Assembly: GCA_900546315.1 (NCBI GenBank)
Contig: URCP01000009.1
Coordinates: forward strand, 1-51,618
Length of the DNA: 51,618 nt
Reading direction: 5' to 3'
From: an uncultured Eubacteriales bacterium
GTDB lineage: Bacteria > Bacillota > Clostridia > Oscillospirales > CAG-272
The position numbers were made by a program, and so were the translations under genes. Under the pieces are notes generated by a model, which worked only from the letters and a program-made list of their open reading frames with translations, was not told where the DNA came from and ran no database searches. Shown piece by piece: positions 24,718-32,463 of this stretch. Numbering within the stretch: position 1 is the first letter of the stretch; every line of letters starts with the position of its first letter.

Positions 24718-24969
24718 TCATCTGTTCATGTCGCGCTCCGCTATGTCGAAGAGAAGTGCGCCGCCGACGAGAAGTGTCACCGACATCGCGATATGTATCA
24801 GCATTTCACGCAGCGCTCCGACGCCGACGGCGCGCTCGAACTGCGTGAGCGACGAGTATTTCGCGGTGACGGCGATGAGCTCGGTTGAGACGACCGGAAG
24901 CCCGGCGCGGAGGATCATGAATCCTTTTTCTGAGAAGCGCTCCGGGAGACGCATTGCAATTTTTTTCAT
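24718..24969 (-). CDS. small membrane protein of unknown function
   Basis: An 83-residue protein starting MKKIAMRLPERFSEKGF, with one clear hydrophobic helix near the C-terminus (LIHIAMSVTLLVGGALLFDI) and a weaker hydrophobic stretch at about 17-36. A further in-frame ATG at 24984 overlaps the GGAGGA ribosome site, so the start at 24969 is chosen. It converges on the helicase gene with a gap of 4 bases. I do not recognise the family. Confidence 0.65.
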   Translation of the reverse strand: MKKIAMRLPERFSEKGFMILRAGLPVVSTELIAVTAKYSSLTQFERAVGVGALREMLIHIAMSVTLLVGGALLFDIAERDMNR

Positions 24970-24991
24970 TTGATCTTCCTCCATAGCAGTT

Positions 24992-25018
24992 TTAAGGAAA
25001 CACTGATTTTAGGCTGTT
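24992..25018. repeat. dispersed 27-bp repeat, copy 1
   Basis: TTAAGGAAACACTGATTTTA followed by GGCTGTT matches the stretch at 32347-32373 at 22 of 27 positions. It overlaps an inverted repeat ACACTGA (25000-25006) / TCAGTGT (25018-25024). It lies in the intergenic region before the GNAT gene. Confidence 0.5.
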
Positions 25019-25093
25019 CAGTGTATTCTTAATTAATTATACCATAAAACCGCGGAAATTTCATTGATGAATTTCCGGAAAGGCAGGAACGGA

Positions 25094-25651
25094 ATGATAA
25101 TCGAGGAAAAACATATAAAGCTGAGGGACGGCAGAGACGCGCTTCTCCGCTCCCCGTCGGCTGACGACGCCGAGGAAATGCTTGGATTCCTGAAAAAAGT
25201 ATCGACCGAGACGGATTTCCTTCTGCGCGGCGCCGACGACCCGTTGATGCCGATCGAGGACGAGAAGAAGTATCTCGAAAAGAACCGCGGGTCTGAGAAT
25301 GACCTGATGATCTGCTGTTTCATTGATGACAACGGTACATATCGTCTTGCCGGTTCCTGCGGTCTGAGCTTCGGGGCGAGGAAGAAGATTCGTCACCGCG
25401 TGAGTCTCGGGATATCGGTCCTGAGGGAATTCTGGTCGCTCGGGATAGGCACGGCACTGATGGAAGAAGCCGACCGCGCCGCGCGGGAAAAGAGAGCGCT
25501 GCAAATTGAGCTTGAGTTCGCCGAGGGGAATTCGCGGGCGCGCGCCCTTTATGAAAGGTGTGGTTTCAGGCTTGCCGGTGTACATCCGGACGCATTCCTG
25601 ATGCCGGACGGCGCGCTGAAAAACGAATATCTTATGATCAAAAAGCTCTGA
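25094..25651 (+). CDS. GNAT family N-acetyltransferase
   Basis: This protein transfers an acetyl group from acetyl-CoA to an unknown amine, probably a protein N-terminus or small molecule. The fold is GNAT: LRDGRDALLRSPSADDAEEM at the start, the central beta strands with YRLAGSCGLSFG, the acetyl-CoA loop at about 119-126 (REFWSLGIGTALM), and the C-terminal ARALYERCGFRLAGVHPDA segment. An ATG 30 bases upstream is in frame, but MIIEEKHIKLRDG is a normal family start and has GGAACGGA directly before it. That gives 185 residues. It is followed after 12 bases by the GH32 gene, so the two may be co-transcribed. Confidence 0.9.
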   Translation: MIIEEKHIKLRDGRDALLRSPSADDAEEMLGFLKKVSTETDFLLRGADDPLMPIEDEKKYLEKNRGSENDLMICCFIDDNGTYRLAGSCGLSFGARKKIRHRVSLGISVLREFWSLGIGTALMEEADRAAREKRALQIELEFAEGNSRARALYERCGFRLAGVHPDAFLMPDGALKNEYLMIKKL

Positions 25652-25663
25652 AAGGGGATTATT

Positions 25664-27172
25664 ATGATTACCAGTGAAAAAAGCAGATATCTTGTTGTTC
25701 CGACCTCAGCGTCGGCGGAAAAGACAAAGGTTTATCTGAAAAGCGGAGAAAAGCTGCTGACAGATCTCGACGCGAGGGTCGATTTTGCGAATCCTGAGAC
25801 CGTATTCTACTATGATATCTCACGCTTCGAGGGACTCGACGTCGAGGTTATCCATGAATCGGGAAAGAGCTTCGGTTTCAGCGAGAGAAAGCCCGCTCTG
25901 CCGGAGGATCCGGTGAGACCGGCGATCCACCTGACGGCGGAGACGGGATGGCTGAATGACCCGAACGGGCTTGTGTATTACGAGGGGCGCTGGCACGCGT
26001 TCTTCCAGCACAATCCGGTCGGGCTCGACTGGGGAAATATGCACTGGGGACACGCTGTGAGCGACGATCTTATCCACTGGGAACAGCTTGGTGACGCGCT
26101 GTATCCGGATGAGACGGGCGATATGTTTTCCGGGAGCGCGGTCATTGACCATGACAATCTGCTCGGGCTTAAGAATTCGGAGCATGATCCGGTGATACTC
26201 TTCTACACGGCGGCGGGAAACGGCCGGGAGCTGAACCGCGGGAAGAAATTCACTCAGTGCATGGCATACAGCACCGACGGAATGAAGACCTTCCACAAAT
26301 ACGCCGGAAACCCGGTCGTCCCGCACATCAAGGGCGACAACCGCGACCCGAAGGTCATCCGCGATCCCGCGTCCGGAATGTACGTGATGGCGCTCTATCT
26401 CGACGGCGACGAGTACGCGCTGCTGACAAGCGGTGATCTTCTGCACTGGAGCGAGCTTCAGAGACTGAACCTTCCCGGTGACAATGAGTGCCCGGATTTC
26501 TACCCGCTTGACGACGGCGGGAAGACGAGATGGGTTTTCACCGGAGCGCATGACTGTGCCATTGTCGGCGATTTCGACATCACGCGCGGCTTTACGCCGG
26601 TCACGGCGCCGGAGCATTTCGGCTTCGGGGATGTCTACGCGGCGCAGACGTTCGAGGGTACAGACGGACGGAGAGTGCGTCTCTCGTGGAATCGCTTCGG
26701 CAGAACCGGCTCGAAGTATTTCACCTGTGAGCTCGGAGTCCCGTGCGAGATGACGCTGAAAAATGGTCATCTGAGAGTGAAACCCGCGCGCGAGGTCGAC
26801 GCTTGTTTCCCTGAAACCGAGGAGAATACCTCCCTCCCTTCGCACGGCGTTGTCATGAGCGCGCCGCTCCCGTGCGACATATCGTTCCGGTTCTCGGAGC
26901 CGGAGGAGACGATACTGTTGAAGCTTTTCGGAAACTTCATTGAGATAGACGGCGCCGGGACGCTCAGCGTGAACGGCAGGAAAGGACAGCCTGTCTGCGC
27001 GTCGGACGGCAGGTTCGGGCTCAGGATAATCGCCGACACGACTGGTTTTGAGATATTCGAGCCGGACGGCAGGGTGTTCGGTTCATACGGCGCGAAGATG
27101 GAAGGAAACAATGTCAGCCTGATGGGAGAGGGTTCTCTCGACAGCCTGACGATAAAAACCGGCGGAAATTGA
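25664..27172 (+). CDS. glycoside hydrolase family 32 (beta-fructosidase type)
   Basis: GH32 enzymes release fructose from sucrose, sucrose-6-phosphate or fructans. The catalytic residues are visible: nucleophile Asp99 in WLNDPNG (96-102), the RDP motif at 227-229, and the acid/base Glu275 in NECPDFY. FQHNPVGLDWGNMHWGHAVS and MFSGSAVIDH are typical of the five-blade propeller. A short N-terminal module (1-85) precedes it, and the C-terminal beta-sandwich covers about 375-502. No signal peptide is seen, so the enzyme is probably cytoplasmic and acts on an imported oligosaccharide or phosphorylated sugar. It lies downstream of the GNAT gene (12 bases) and upstream of a TIM-barrel isomerase. The exact substrate cannot be told. 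Confidence 0.93.
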   Translation: MITSEKSRYLVVPTSASAEKTKVYLKSGEKLLTDLDARVDFANPETVFYYDISRFEGLDVEVIHESGKSFGFSERKPALPEDPVRPAIHLTAETGWLNDPNGLVYYEGRWHAFFQHNPVGLDWGNMHWGHAVSDDLIHWEQLGDALYPDETGDMFSGSAVIDHDNLLGLKNSEHDPVILFYTAAGNGRELNRGKKFTQCMAYSTDGMKTFHKYAGNPVVPHIKGDNRDPKVIRDPASGMYVMALYLDGDEYALLTSGDLLHWSELQRLNLPGDNECPDFYPLDDGGKTRWVFTGAHDCAIVGDFDITRGFTPVTAPEHFGFGDVYAAQTFEGTDGRRVRLSWNRFGRTGSKYFTCELGVPCEMTLKNGHLRVKPAREVDACFPETEENTSLPSHGVVMSAPLPCDISFRFSEPEETILLKLFGNFIEIDGAGTLSVNGRKGQPVCASDGRFGLRIIADTTGFEIFEPDGRVFGSYGAKMEGNNVSLMGEGSLDSLTIKTGGN

Positions 27173-27188
27173 CCGGCAAGGAGGATAT

Positions 27189-27977
27189 ATTACGGAAAGA
27201 TCACGTATAGGTCTGTCGAGCGCCTGTTTCTACCCGGAGGAGACGCTCGACTCGGTGAAGCGCTGCACGTCTCTCGGTTTCCGGAACGTCGAGATATTCA
27301 TGAACAGCTTTTCTGAGCTGGAGGAGCCGTATCTCAGACTGATAAGACGGCACTGTGAGGAGACCGGGACGACGGTGACGTCGATTCACCCCTTCACGTC
27401 CGGGTATGAGTATATGTTTTTCTTCTCCGCCTACAAGAAGCGCGCGGGGGAGGCGGCGGAGCTGTACCGGAAGTATTTTCACGCCGCGGCGTATCTCGGC
27501 GCGAAGTTCGTCGTTTTTCACGGCGACGCGACGAGGGCTCCGTTCTTCGGGATGGATAATTACTGCGAGGTGGTGTCGAATCTCATCTCGGTCGCGAAGA
27601 GCGAGGGTGTGACGCTCGCGCACGAGAATGTATCGACCGCCCGCGCGGGCAACCCGGTATTCATGAAAGAGGTTCGAGAGCGTATCGGTGCGGGAAACAT
27701 AAAGTTCGTCTTTGACCTGAAGCAGACGGTGCGCGGCGGGTATGACCCGTTCGCGATGCTCGACGCGATGGGGGACGACATTGTCCACGTACACATAAAC
27801 GACTGGAAGGACGGCGAGTGCCGTCTGCCTTACGCCGGTGAGCTCGACGTCGACCGGGTCATCGACCGTATTGAGTCTACCGGTTACGCCGGGAAGTATA
27901 TCATTGAGGTCTACCACCATAATTTCAAGGATACATCCGAAATAGTCAGAGCGGGCGATAAGCTCGCGGAGCACTGA
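27189..27977 (+). CDS. sugar phosphate isomerase/epimerase (xylose isomerase-like TIM barrel), ATT start
   Basis: This is a member of the AP_endonuc_2/xylose isomerase-like TIM barrel family. Metal ligands appear in order: His in FHGDATRAP, Glu in LAHENVSTA, Asp in FVFDLKQTVRG, His in VHVHINDWKD, and Glu in YIIEVYHHNF. The first strand, IGLSSACFYPEETLDSVKR, begins upstream of every standard start codon in this frame. The first standard start (GTG, 27255) would remove this strand. The ribosome site AAGGAGG at 27178-27184 points to the ATT at 27189 (codons ATT ACG GAA AGA). So the gene either uses a rare ATT start, or ATG has changed to ATT. It follows GH32 by 16 bases and probably handles a sugar released by it. 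Confidence 0.85.
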   Translation: MTERSRIGLSSACFYPEETLDSVKRCTSLGFRNVEIFMNSFSELEEPYLRLIRRHCEETGTTVTSIHPFTSGYEYMFFFSAYKKRAGEAAELYRKYFHAAAYLGAKFVVFHGDATRAPFFGMDNYCEVVSNLISVAKSEGVTLAHENVSTARAGNPVFMKEVRERIGAGNIKFVFDLKQTVRGGYDPFAMLDAMGDDIVHVHINDWKDGECRLPYAGELDVDRVIDRIESTGYAGKYIIEVYHHNFKDTSEIVRAGDKLAEH

Positions 27978-27980
27978 AAA

Positions 27981-28010
27981 GGACCTGACGCGCGATCGCG
28001 CGTCAGGTCC
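27981..28010. terminator. bidirectional terminator, perfect 30-bp palindrome
   Basis: GGACCTGACGCGCGA and its exact complement without a spacer lie between two convergent genes. T-rich tracts flank it on both sides (ATTTTTA on plus, CTTTTCA on minus). Confidence 0.75.
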
Positions 28011-28018
28011 AAACATTT

Positions 28019-30559
28019 TTATTCGTTTATGAGTATATTGACTCTGTTCTGGATAAGTCCGACAACGTCGTCTATACTCTTCACCCCGGCGAAGCAAGAG
28101 GACGCCTCCTCGGTGATGATCGGCAGAACTGAGGAGCCTTTCGTGTAGATTCTTCCGGCGCTGTCAAGGAGCGACCAGAGTGCCTTCTCGTCCTCATCGG
28201 TGAAGTATACTTCAAGTCCGAGGTTGGAGTTCTTTTTGACTCTTTTGCTTTCTTCCTCCGGCAGGTCGTAGGCGTTGACCGAGATGACTGAGCTGATACT
28301 TCCGTCGTCGTTCTCGATTTCACCGGCACTCATCCCGAAGCGGTAGGAGCGGGCGACCGTTATCATTCCCTCGATGCCTTTCTTTGTGCACGGGAAGTTC
28401 ATCAGGTCGGCGACGTCGCGCGCTTCCGTTACCTTTTCCGCTTCGCGCTCCTTCATTCCGATGAAGTATTTTATCAGTTCCCAAGATGTGTTCTGCGAGG
28501 CTGACGTCTTCATGATCGAGGTGGAGATTACCGGGTAAACCGCGCTGTTCTTTTGATTCCCGGTCGTTGTCGGGTAACCTGTGTACTGGATGTCCCCGTC
28601 CGGGAAGCTCATGTAGCGGTCGAGCATGAAGTATCCCAGATCGAAGTAATACACCGGAGCGAATAGGAGCTTTTTCTCCGCGAGCGATTTCGGGTCGGTG
28701 AAGCCCGGCACCGCGAGAATTTTCGAGTTTGTGCATATGTCAAGAAGCGTCCTGATGCCGTCGAAATCGCACTTGCCGCTCTCAAAGTCGACGAACTCGT
28801 CAAGCATCACCGGAAGAGTGTTATTAAGAAGCCTTTCCGGCAGACCCTTTCCGTCAAAGGAGATAGCGCTCACAAGATACTGCCCGTCGGACAGCGACGA
28901 GCCGAACCCCGCGAAATCGTCGAGCGTCATCGAATCGAGCTCCCCGACGGTGTTCCTTCCGGAGATCATCGTCTGTATCGCGAACTCGGAGACGAGCCGT
29001 TTCAGCGTCCCGTCCGAGCTTTCAAACGGGGAGAGGACGCAGTCGAGAAAGTCCGGACGGTCATAATCCGGGTCGGCGTCGATGAAGCCGTAGATATCCG
29101 CGAAGACATCCTGCTTCGCGAGCGTCTCGTATGACAGACCGCCGCCAAAGACGACGAGGTCGGGCTGATCACCGGCAGAGATATCCCGCGCGAGCTTCTG
29201 GTTCGCTGAGAGACCGCCTTCCGTGTCGGAGTAGGAGACTATCTCGACCTGACAGCCCTTCTCACTGCGGACGAAGGAGGAGGCGTATTTCAGCATTCTT
29301 GTCGAATACTGGTTGTTCTCCTGATCGATCGCGAGGCGGAGGGTCGGCGGGGTCTCAACGTCCTCGCCGTAGACTGAGGAGACGGGGACGAGGGAGATCT
29401 TGGCGTATTTTGTCTCTCCGTCTATCAGGTCCTGTATCCTTAAGAAAATCAGCTTGTCAGAGCTTACGACAACGTCATTGATAAGGTCGACCGACAGCCC
29501 CATGTCAATCCATTTGAACAGAAGGGTCTCGGTTTCGCCGTTCTGACCGTGCAGACCGATATGATCATAGAAATATGCGTCGTAGCCCTCACCGAGAAGG
29601 GGAATTCTTGTGGCTTCTTTGCTGCCGTATGGTATACCTTTTATCTCAATTGACGGTATCTTGTCTGTGACGACGTAATTTTTCTCGTCGAAGTCAATTT
29701 TTCTGAAATCATATCTGTGTTTTGACGTGTCATAATTTACCCAGTAGGACAGGTAGACATATCCGTCGGTGTGACGCATGATAAAATTGCTTCCATATGG
29801 CATTGCGTTGTCGGGGGCGCCGAGAACTGTGGGATTTTTCCCGTCTGAATTTACCATGATCACCCATTCGGCGGGTTCTTCGTTTTTTTCCTTGTCGGTC
29901 GATAGACCGTGAGAAAGGTATATATATATATTACCGTCTTTATCGGCGAGCATATTCTTGATGTCATATACTTCATGTGAAGTTATTGAGCTGAATTCAG
30001 CGATATTTTCGAAGCTTCCATCAATGTTGAATTTCACAAGGCTGATAGGGAAGATTCGTTCTTCAAACGAACTATCAGCGTCCCGCGGTATTCGTGCCGT
30101 CTGCTTACTACAAAGTGCTACATATTCGGTATCCGAGATCGGGGCTATAAAATAGAAGGCATACTGGAGATTGTCGGTTATCTCAAGCATATTTGTTATG
30201 CCGGTATTCACGAGCATATTTGCCTGTTCATCATATACTGTGAGAATCTGTTGAGCATGATTATAACCGTCAGCGGCTTTTCCCATATGTCCTGAAAGAA
30301 AATACAGGGAGTTATTCCATGACTTTCCGGCTTCCAACGACGGGTTGCCAATATTATATTCTATGAGGTAGTCGTCATCTGTCAGTAAGTCGATGTATTC
30401 GAATTTGTACATCATAGCTCCATCCGGAGTATTAACGATACTTATCCCGCCGTTTCGCGTATTGCCCTGCGCATCGCCGTTTTCGCTGTCGCAGGCGGCG
30501 GAGAGGATTATCAGGAAAACGAGCGAAAGCATCAGAAAAACGGATAAGCACTTTTTCAT
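28019..30559 (-). CDS. two-domain lipoprotein with sensor-like N-terminus and extracellular solute-binding C-terminus
   Basis: This is a secreted lipoprotein of 846 residues. The signal peptide ends in LSAAC with Cys23 as the lipid-attachment residue. Residues about 50-390 look like a beta-propeller or sensor domain, with repeats of LVKFNIDGSF, DKDGNIYIYLS and TDGYVYLSYWV. From about residue 400 (PPTLRLAIDQ) a substrate-binding protein of the sugar ABC transporter type follows: QKLARDISAGDQPDLVVFGG is typical. It carries no ABC permease neighbours, so it may be an orphan receptor or use a transporter elsewhere. The ATG has GGAGGGAT upstream. A small gene ends 23 bases before it, so the two form an operon. 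Confidence 0.8.
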   Translation of the reverse strand: MKKCLSVFLMLSLVFLIILSAACDSENGDAQGNTRNGGISIVNTPDGAMMYKFEYIDLLTDDDYLIEYNIGNPSLEAGKSWNNSLYFLSGHMGKAADGYNHAQQILTVYDEQANMLVNTGITNMLEITDNLQYAFYFIAPISDTEYVALCSKQTARIPRDADSSFEERIFPISLVKFNIDGSFENIAEFSSITSHEVYDIKNMLADKDGNIYIYLSHGLSTDKEKNEEPAEWVIMVNSDGKNPTVLGAPDNAMPYGSNFIMRHTDGYVYLSYWVNYDTSKHRYDFRKIDFDEKNYVVTDKIPSIEIKGIPYGSKEATRIPLLGEGYDAYFYDHIGLHGQNGETETLLFKWIDMGLSVDLINDVVVSSDKLIFLRIQDLIDGETKYAKISLVPVSSVYGEDVETPPTLRLAIDQENNQYSTRMLKYASSFVRSEKGCQVEIVSYSDTEGGLSANQKLARDISAGDQPDLVVFGGGLSYETLAKQDVFADIYGFIDADPDYDRPDFLDCVLSPFESSDGTLKRLVSEFAIQTMISGRNTVGELDSMTLDDFAGFGSSLSDGQYLVSAISFDGKGLPERLLNNTLPVMLDEFVDFESGKCDFDGIRTLLDICTNSKILAVPGFTDPKSLAEKKLLFAPVYYFDLGYFMLDRYMSFPDGDIQYTGYPTTTGNQKNSAVYPVISTSIMKTSASQNTSWELIKYFIGMKEREAEKVTEARDVADLMNFPCTKKGIEGMITVARSYRFGMSAGEIENDDGSISSVISVNAYDLPEEESKRVKKNSNLGLEVYFTDEDEKALWSLLDSAGRIYTKGSSVLPIITEEASSCFAGVKSIDDVVGLIQNRVNILINE

Positions 30560-30582
30560 GGTGATCCCTCCATAAATTCTCT

Positions 30583-30828
30583 TCAGGAATGATAAAACGT
30601 CCTGTGATTGTAATTCTTCATCTGCTCCGTATATGACGTGTATATACGCTCATAGTTGGCAAAGGCGTCGTCTGAGAGCTTTCCTGAGTCGTGCAACTCG
30701 ACTGAGCGCTCATGGAGCTTCTCGCGCATCATGTGCGCCTGATCCTTGTAGTTGTTCTCGAGGTATTGTCTGAGCTCGCGGATTATCCCGTCAAGCTCCT
30801 TCTCCGCGCGGGATCTGAAGAGTTTCAT
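30583..30828 (-). CDS. small charged, probably coiled-coil protein of unknown function
   Basis: An 81-residue protein rich in E, K, R and Q, without membrane helices; residues about 8-50 look like a helical coil (ELDGIIRELRQYLENN and AHMMREKLHERSVEL). The ATG at 30828 has GGAGGC nine bases upstream, and a TTGCTT-17-TATAAT promoter precedes it. It leads the operon with the 846-residue lipoprotein. The family is not recognised. Confidence 0.7.
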   Translation of the reverse strand: MKLFRSRAEKELDGIIRELRQYLENNYKDQAHMMREKLHERSVELHDSGKLSDDAFANYERIYTSYTEQMKNYNHRTFYHS

Positions 30829-30853
30829 CTATATATCGCCTCCATCTGGTCTT

Positions 30854-30882
30854 ATTATATCACATATGTAGATAAAAAGCAA
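30854..30882 (-). promoter_or_regulatory. promoter of the small protein / lipoprotein operon
   Basis: Minus-strand TTGCTT (30877-30882), 17-bp spacer, TATAAT (30854-30859), with TGA before the -10. Confidence 0.7.
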
Positions 30883-30909
30883 TAGCAAAAGCGCAAAAAT
30901 ATATAAAAA

Positions 30910-30937
30910 TTCCCGCCCGGGAAACCCCGGGCAGGAA
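30910..30937 (-). terminator. intrinsic terminator of gap
   Basis: On the minus strand TTCCTGCCCGGGGTTTCCCG continues as GGCGGGAA. The GCCCGGG/CCCGGGC core plus flanking pairs form a stem with one mismatch, followed by TTTTTATAT. Confidence 0.85.
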
Positions 30938-30960
30938 TATGTTCTCAAAGAACCAAGAAC

Positions 30961-32010
30961 TTACGCGAGTTCAGCGAAGTACTTGATGGTGCGAACCATC
31001 TGGCTCGTGTAGGAGTTCTCGTTGTCGTACCACGAAACGACCTGAACCTGGTAGGTGTCGTCGTCGATCTTGGAGACCATGGTCTGAGTGGAATCGAACA
31101 GAGAACCGTATCTCATACCGATAACGTCGGAAGAAACGATCGGATCCTCGTTGTAGCCGAAGGACTCGGAAGCCGCGTCTCTCATAGCCTTGTTGATGCC
31201 GTCAACGGTAACGTCCTTGCCCTTGACAACAGCGGTGAGGATGGTGGTGGAGCCGGTCGGAACCGGAACACGCTGAGCGGAGCCGATGAGCTTGCCGTTC
31301 AGTTCCGGAATGACAAGGCCGATAGCCTTAGCAGCGCCGGTAGAGTTCGGAACGATGTTGGCAGCGCCAGCGCGCGCACGGCGGAGGTCGCCCTTACGGT
31401 GCGGGCCGTCGAGGATCATCTGGTCGCCGGTGTAAGCGTGAATGGTGCTCATGATGCCGCTGACGATAGGAGCGTAATCATTGAGAGCCTTAGCCATAGG
31501 AGCGAGGCAGTTGGTGGTGCAGGATGCAGCGGAGATGATCTTGTCATCAGCGGTGAGGGTCTTCTCGTTGACCGAGTAGACGATGGTCTTCAGATCCTTG
31601 CCTGCCGGTGCGGAGATGACGACCTTCTTAGCGCCTGCGTTGATGTGAGCCTGAGACTTCTCCTTGGAGCAGTAGAAGCCGGTGCACTCGAGAACGACAT
31701 CGACGTCGAGCTTGCCCCACGGGCACTCGTTAGCGTCCTTGATAGCGTAGATCTTGATTTCCTTGCCGTCGACGGTGATGGAACCGGGCTCGGTCTCGGT
31801 AGCTTCCTTAGAAGAGATGGTGTGCTTATTCTCGCCGATCTTGCCGCAGTAGCCGCCCTGAGCGGTATCGTACTTGAGAAGGTGAGCGAGCATAGCCGGG
31901 CTGGTAAGGTCGTTGATAGCGACTACCTCGTAGCCCTCAGCGCCGAACATCTGACGGAATGCCAGACGGCCGATACGACCGAAACCATTGATTGCAACTT
32001 TTACAGACAT
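30961..32010 (-). CDS. gap: glyceraldehyde-3-phosphate dehydrogenase, type I
   Basis: This cytoplasmic enzyme oxidises glyceraldehyde-3-phosphate to 1,3-bisphosphoglycerate, reducing NAD and taking up phosphate. The dinucleotide-binding loop GFGRIGR is at residues 9-15, and the catalytic cysteine is Cys164 in SAASCTTNCLAP. HAYTGDQMILDGPHRKGDLRRARAGA and the C-terminal SWYDNENSYTSQMVRT segment are typical. The 349-residue length is slightly over the usual 330-340 because of an insertion around 60-75. The ATG follows a GGAGGA site. It is transcribed alone from a TTGTAT-17-TAAAAT promoter and stopped by a terminator. It supplies the step before Pgk in glycolysis, but pgk is 29 kb away in this window rather than adjacent. 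Confidence 0.98.
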   Translation of the reverse strand: MSVKVAINGFGRIGRLAFRQMFGAEGYEVVAINDLTSPAMLAHLLKYDTAQGGYCGKIGENKHTISSKEATETEPGSITVDGKEIKIYAIKDANECPWGKLDVDVVLECTGFYCSKEKSQAHINAGAKKVVISAPAGKDLKTIVYSVNEKTLTADDKIISAASCTTNCLAPMAKALNDYAPIVSGIMSTIHAYTGDQMILDGPHRKGDLRRARAGAANIVPNSTGAAKAIGLVIPELNGKLIGSAQRVPVPTGSTTILTAVVKGKDVTVDGINKAMRDAASESFGYNEDPIVSSDVIGMRYGSLFDSTQTMVSKIDDDTYQVQVVSWYDNENSYTSQMVRTIKYFAELA

Positions 32011-32136
32011 GATTTTATCCTCCAGAAAAAATTTTTTATTTGCAAAAATAACCGATGAACCACCGCGGCCTCAACCACCGCCGGACTCCGAAGTGCCCGT
32101 TAATAATTTAACACACGCGCCTGTTCATCCTTTTAT

Positions 32137-32165
32137 ATTTTACCGCATTTTTCCCTCAGATACAA
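32137..32165 (-). promoter_or_regulatory. promoter of gap
   Basis: Minus-strand TTGTAT (32160-32165), 17-bp spacer, TAAAAT (32137-32142). It leaves a leader of about 120 bases before the gap start codon. Confidence 0.6.
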
Positions 32166-32315
32166 GGGCTTTTGCGAAAATTTATAAAAATAGTTACATT
32201 GTATTTATATCTGAAAAACCGGATTTCATTGTCGTTCAGACGCGAAGTGGCAAACTGCACAAAAATATACGCGTATTTTGTCCGCGCTGAGATGACAACT
32301 ATTTGGCCCGACTCA

Positions 32316-32344
32316 TTGACGCGGAGGGAAAAATGTAGTATAAT
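32316..32344 (+). promoter_or_regulatory. strong promoter of the VTC/DUF4956/CotH operon
   Basis: TTGACG (32316-32321), 17-bp spacer, TATAAT (32339-32344). The leader to the first start codon is over 110 bases and contains a repeat and a terminator-like hairpin. Confidence 0.8.
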
Positions 32345-32346
32345 AG

Positions 32347-32373
32347 TTAAGGCAACGCTGATTCAAGGTTGTT
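32347..32373. repeat. dispersed 27-bp repeat, copy 2
   Basis: TTAAGGCAACGCTGATTCAA followed by GGTTGTT is 22/27 identical to 24992-25018. It starts two bases after the -10 of the operon promoter, so it forms the 5' end of the transcript. Confidence 0.5.
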
Positions 32374-32379
32374 TTCGCG

Positions 32380-32406
32380 AAAAAAGCAGCGGCACCCTGC
32401 TTTTTT
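32380..32406 (+). terminator. terminator-like hairpin in the leader of the VTC operon
   Basis: AAAAAAGCAG (32380-32389), 7-base loop, CTGCTTTTTT (32397-32406): a 10-bp perfect stem whose 3' arm is the T run. It lies between the promoter and the first gene, so it could act as an attenuator. Confidence 0.55.
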
Positions 32407-32463
32407 ATTGCCGGAACCCGCTCTGTTCAGCGCTTTCTCAATATGGAAGGAGATGCGACATTT

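Noticed and set aside
27981..28010. Perfect 30-bp palindrome as an insertion-sequence end or recombination site
   Set aside because: It lies exactly between two convergent genes with T-rich flanks on both sides, so a bidirectional terminator is the simpler reading.
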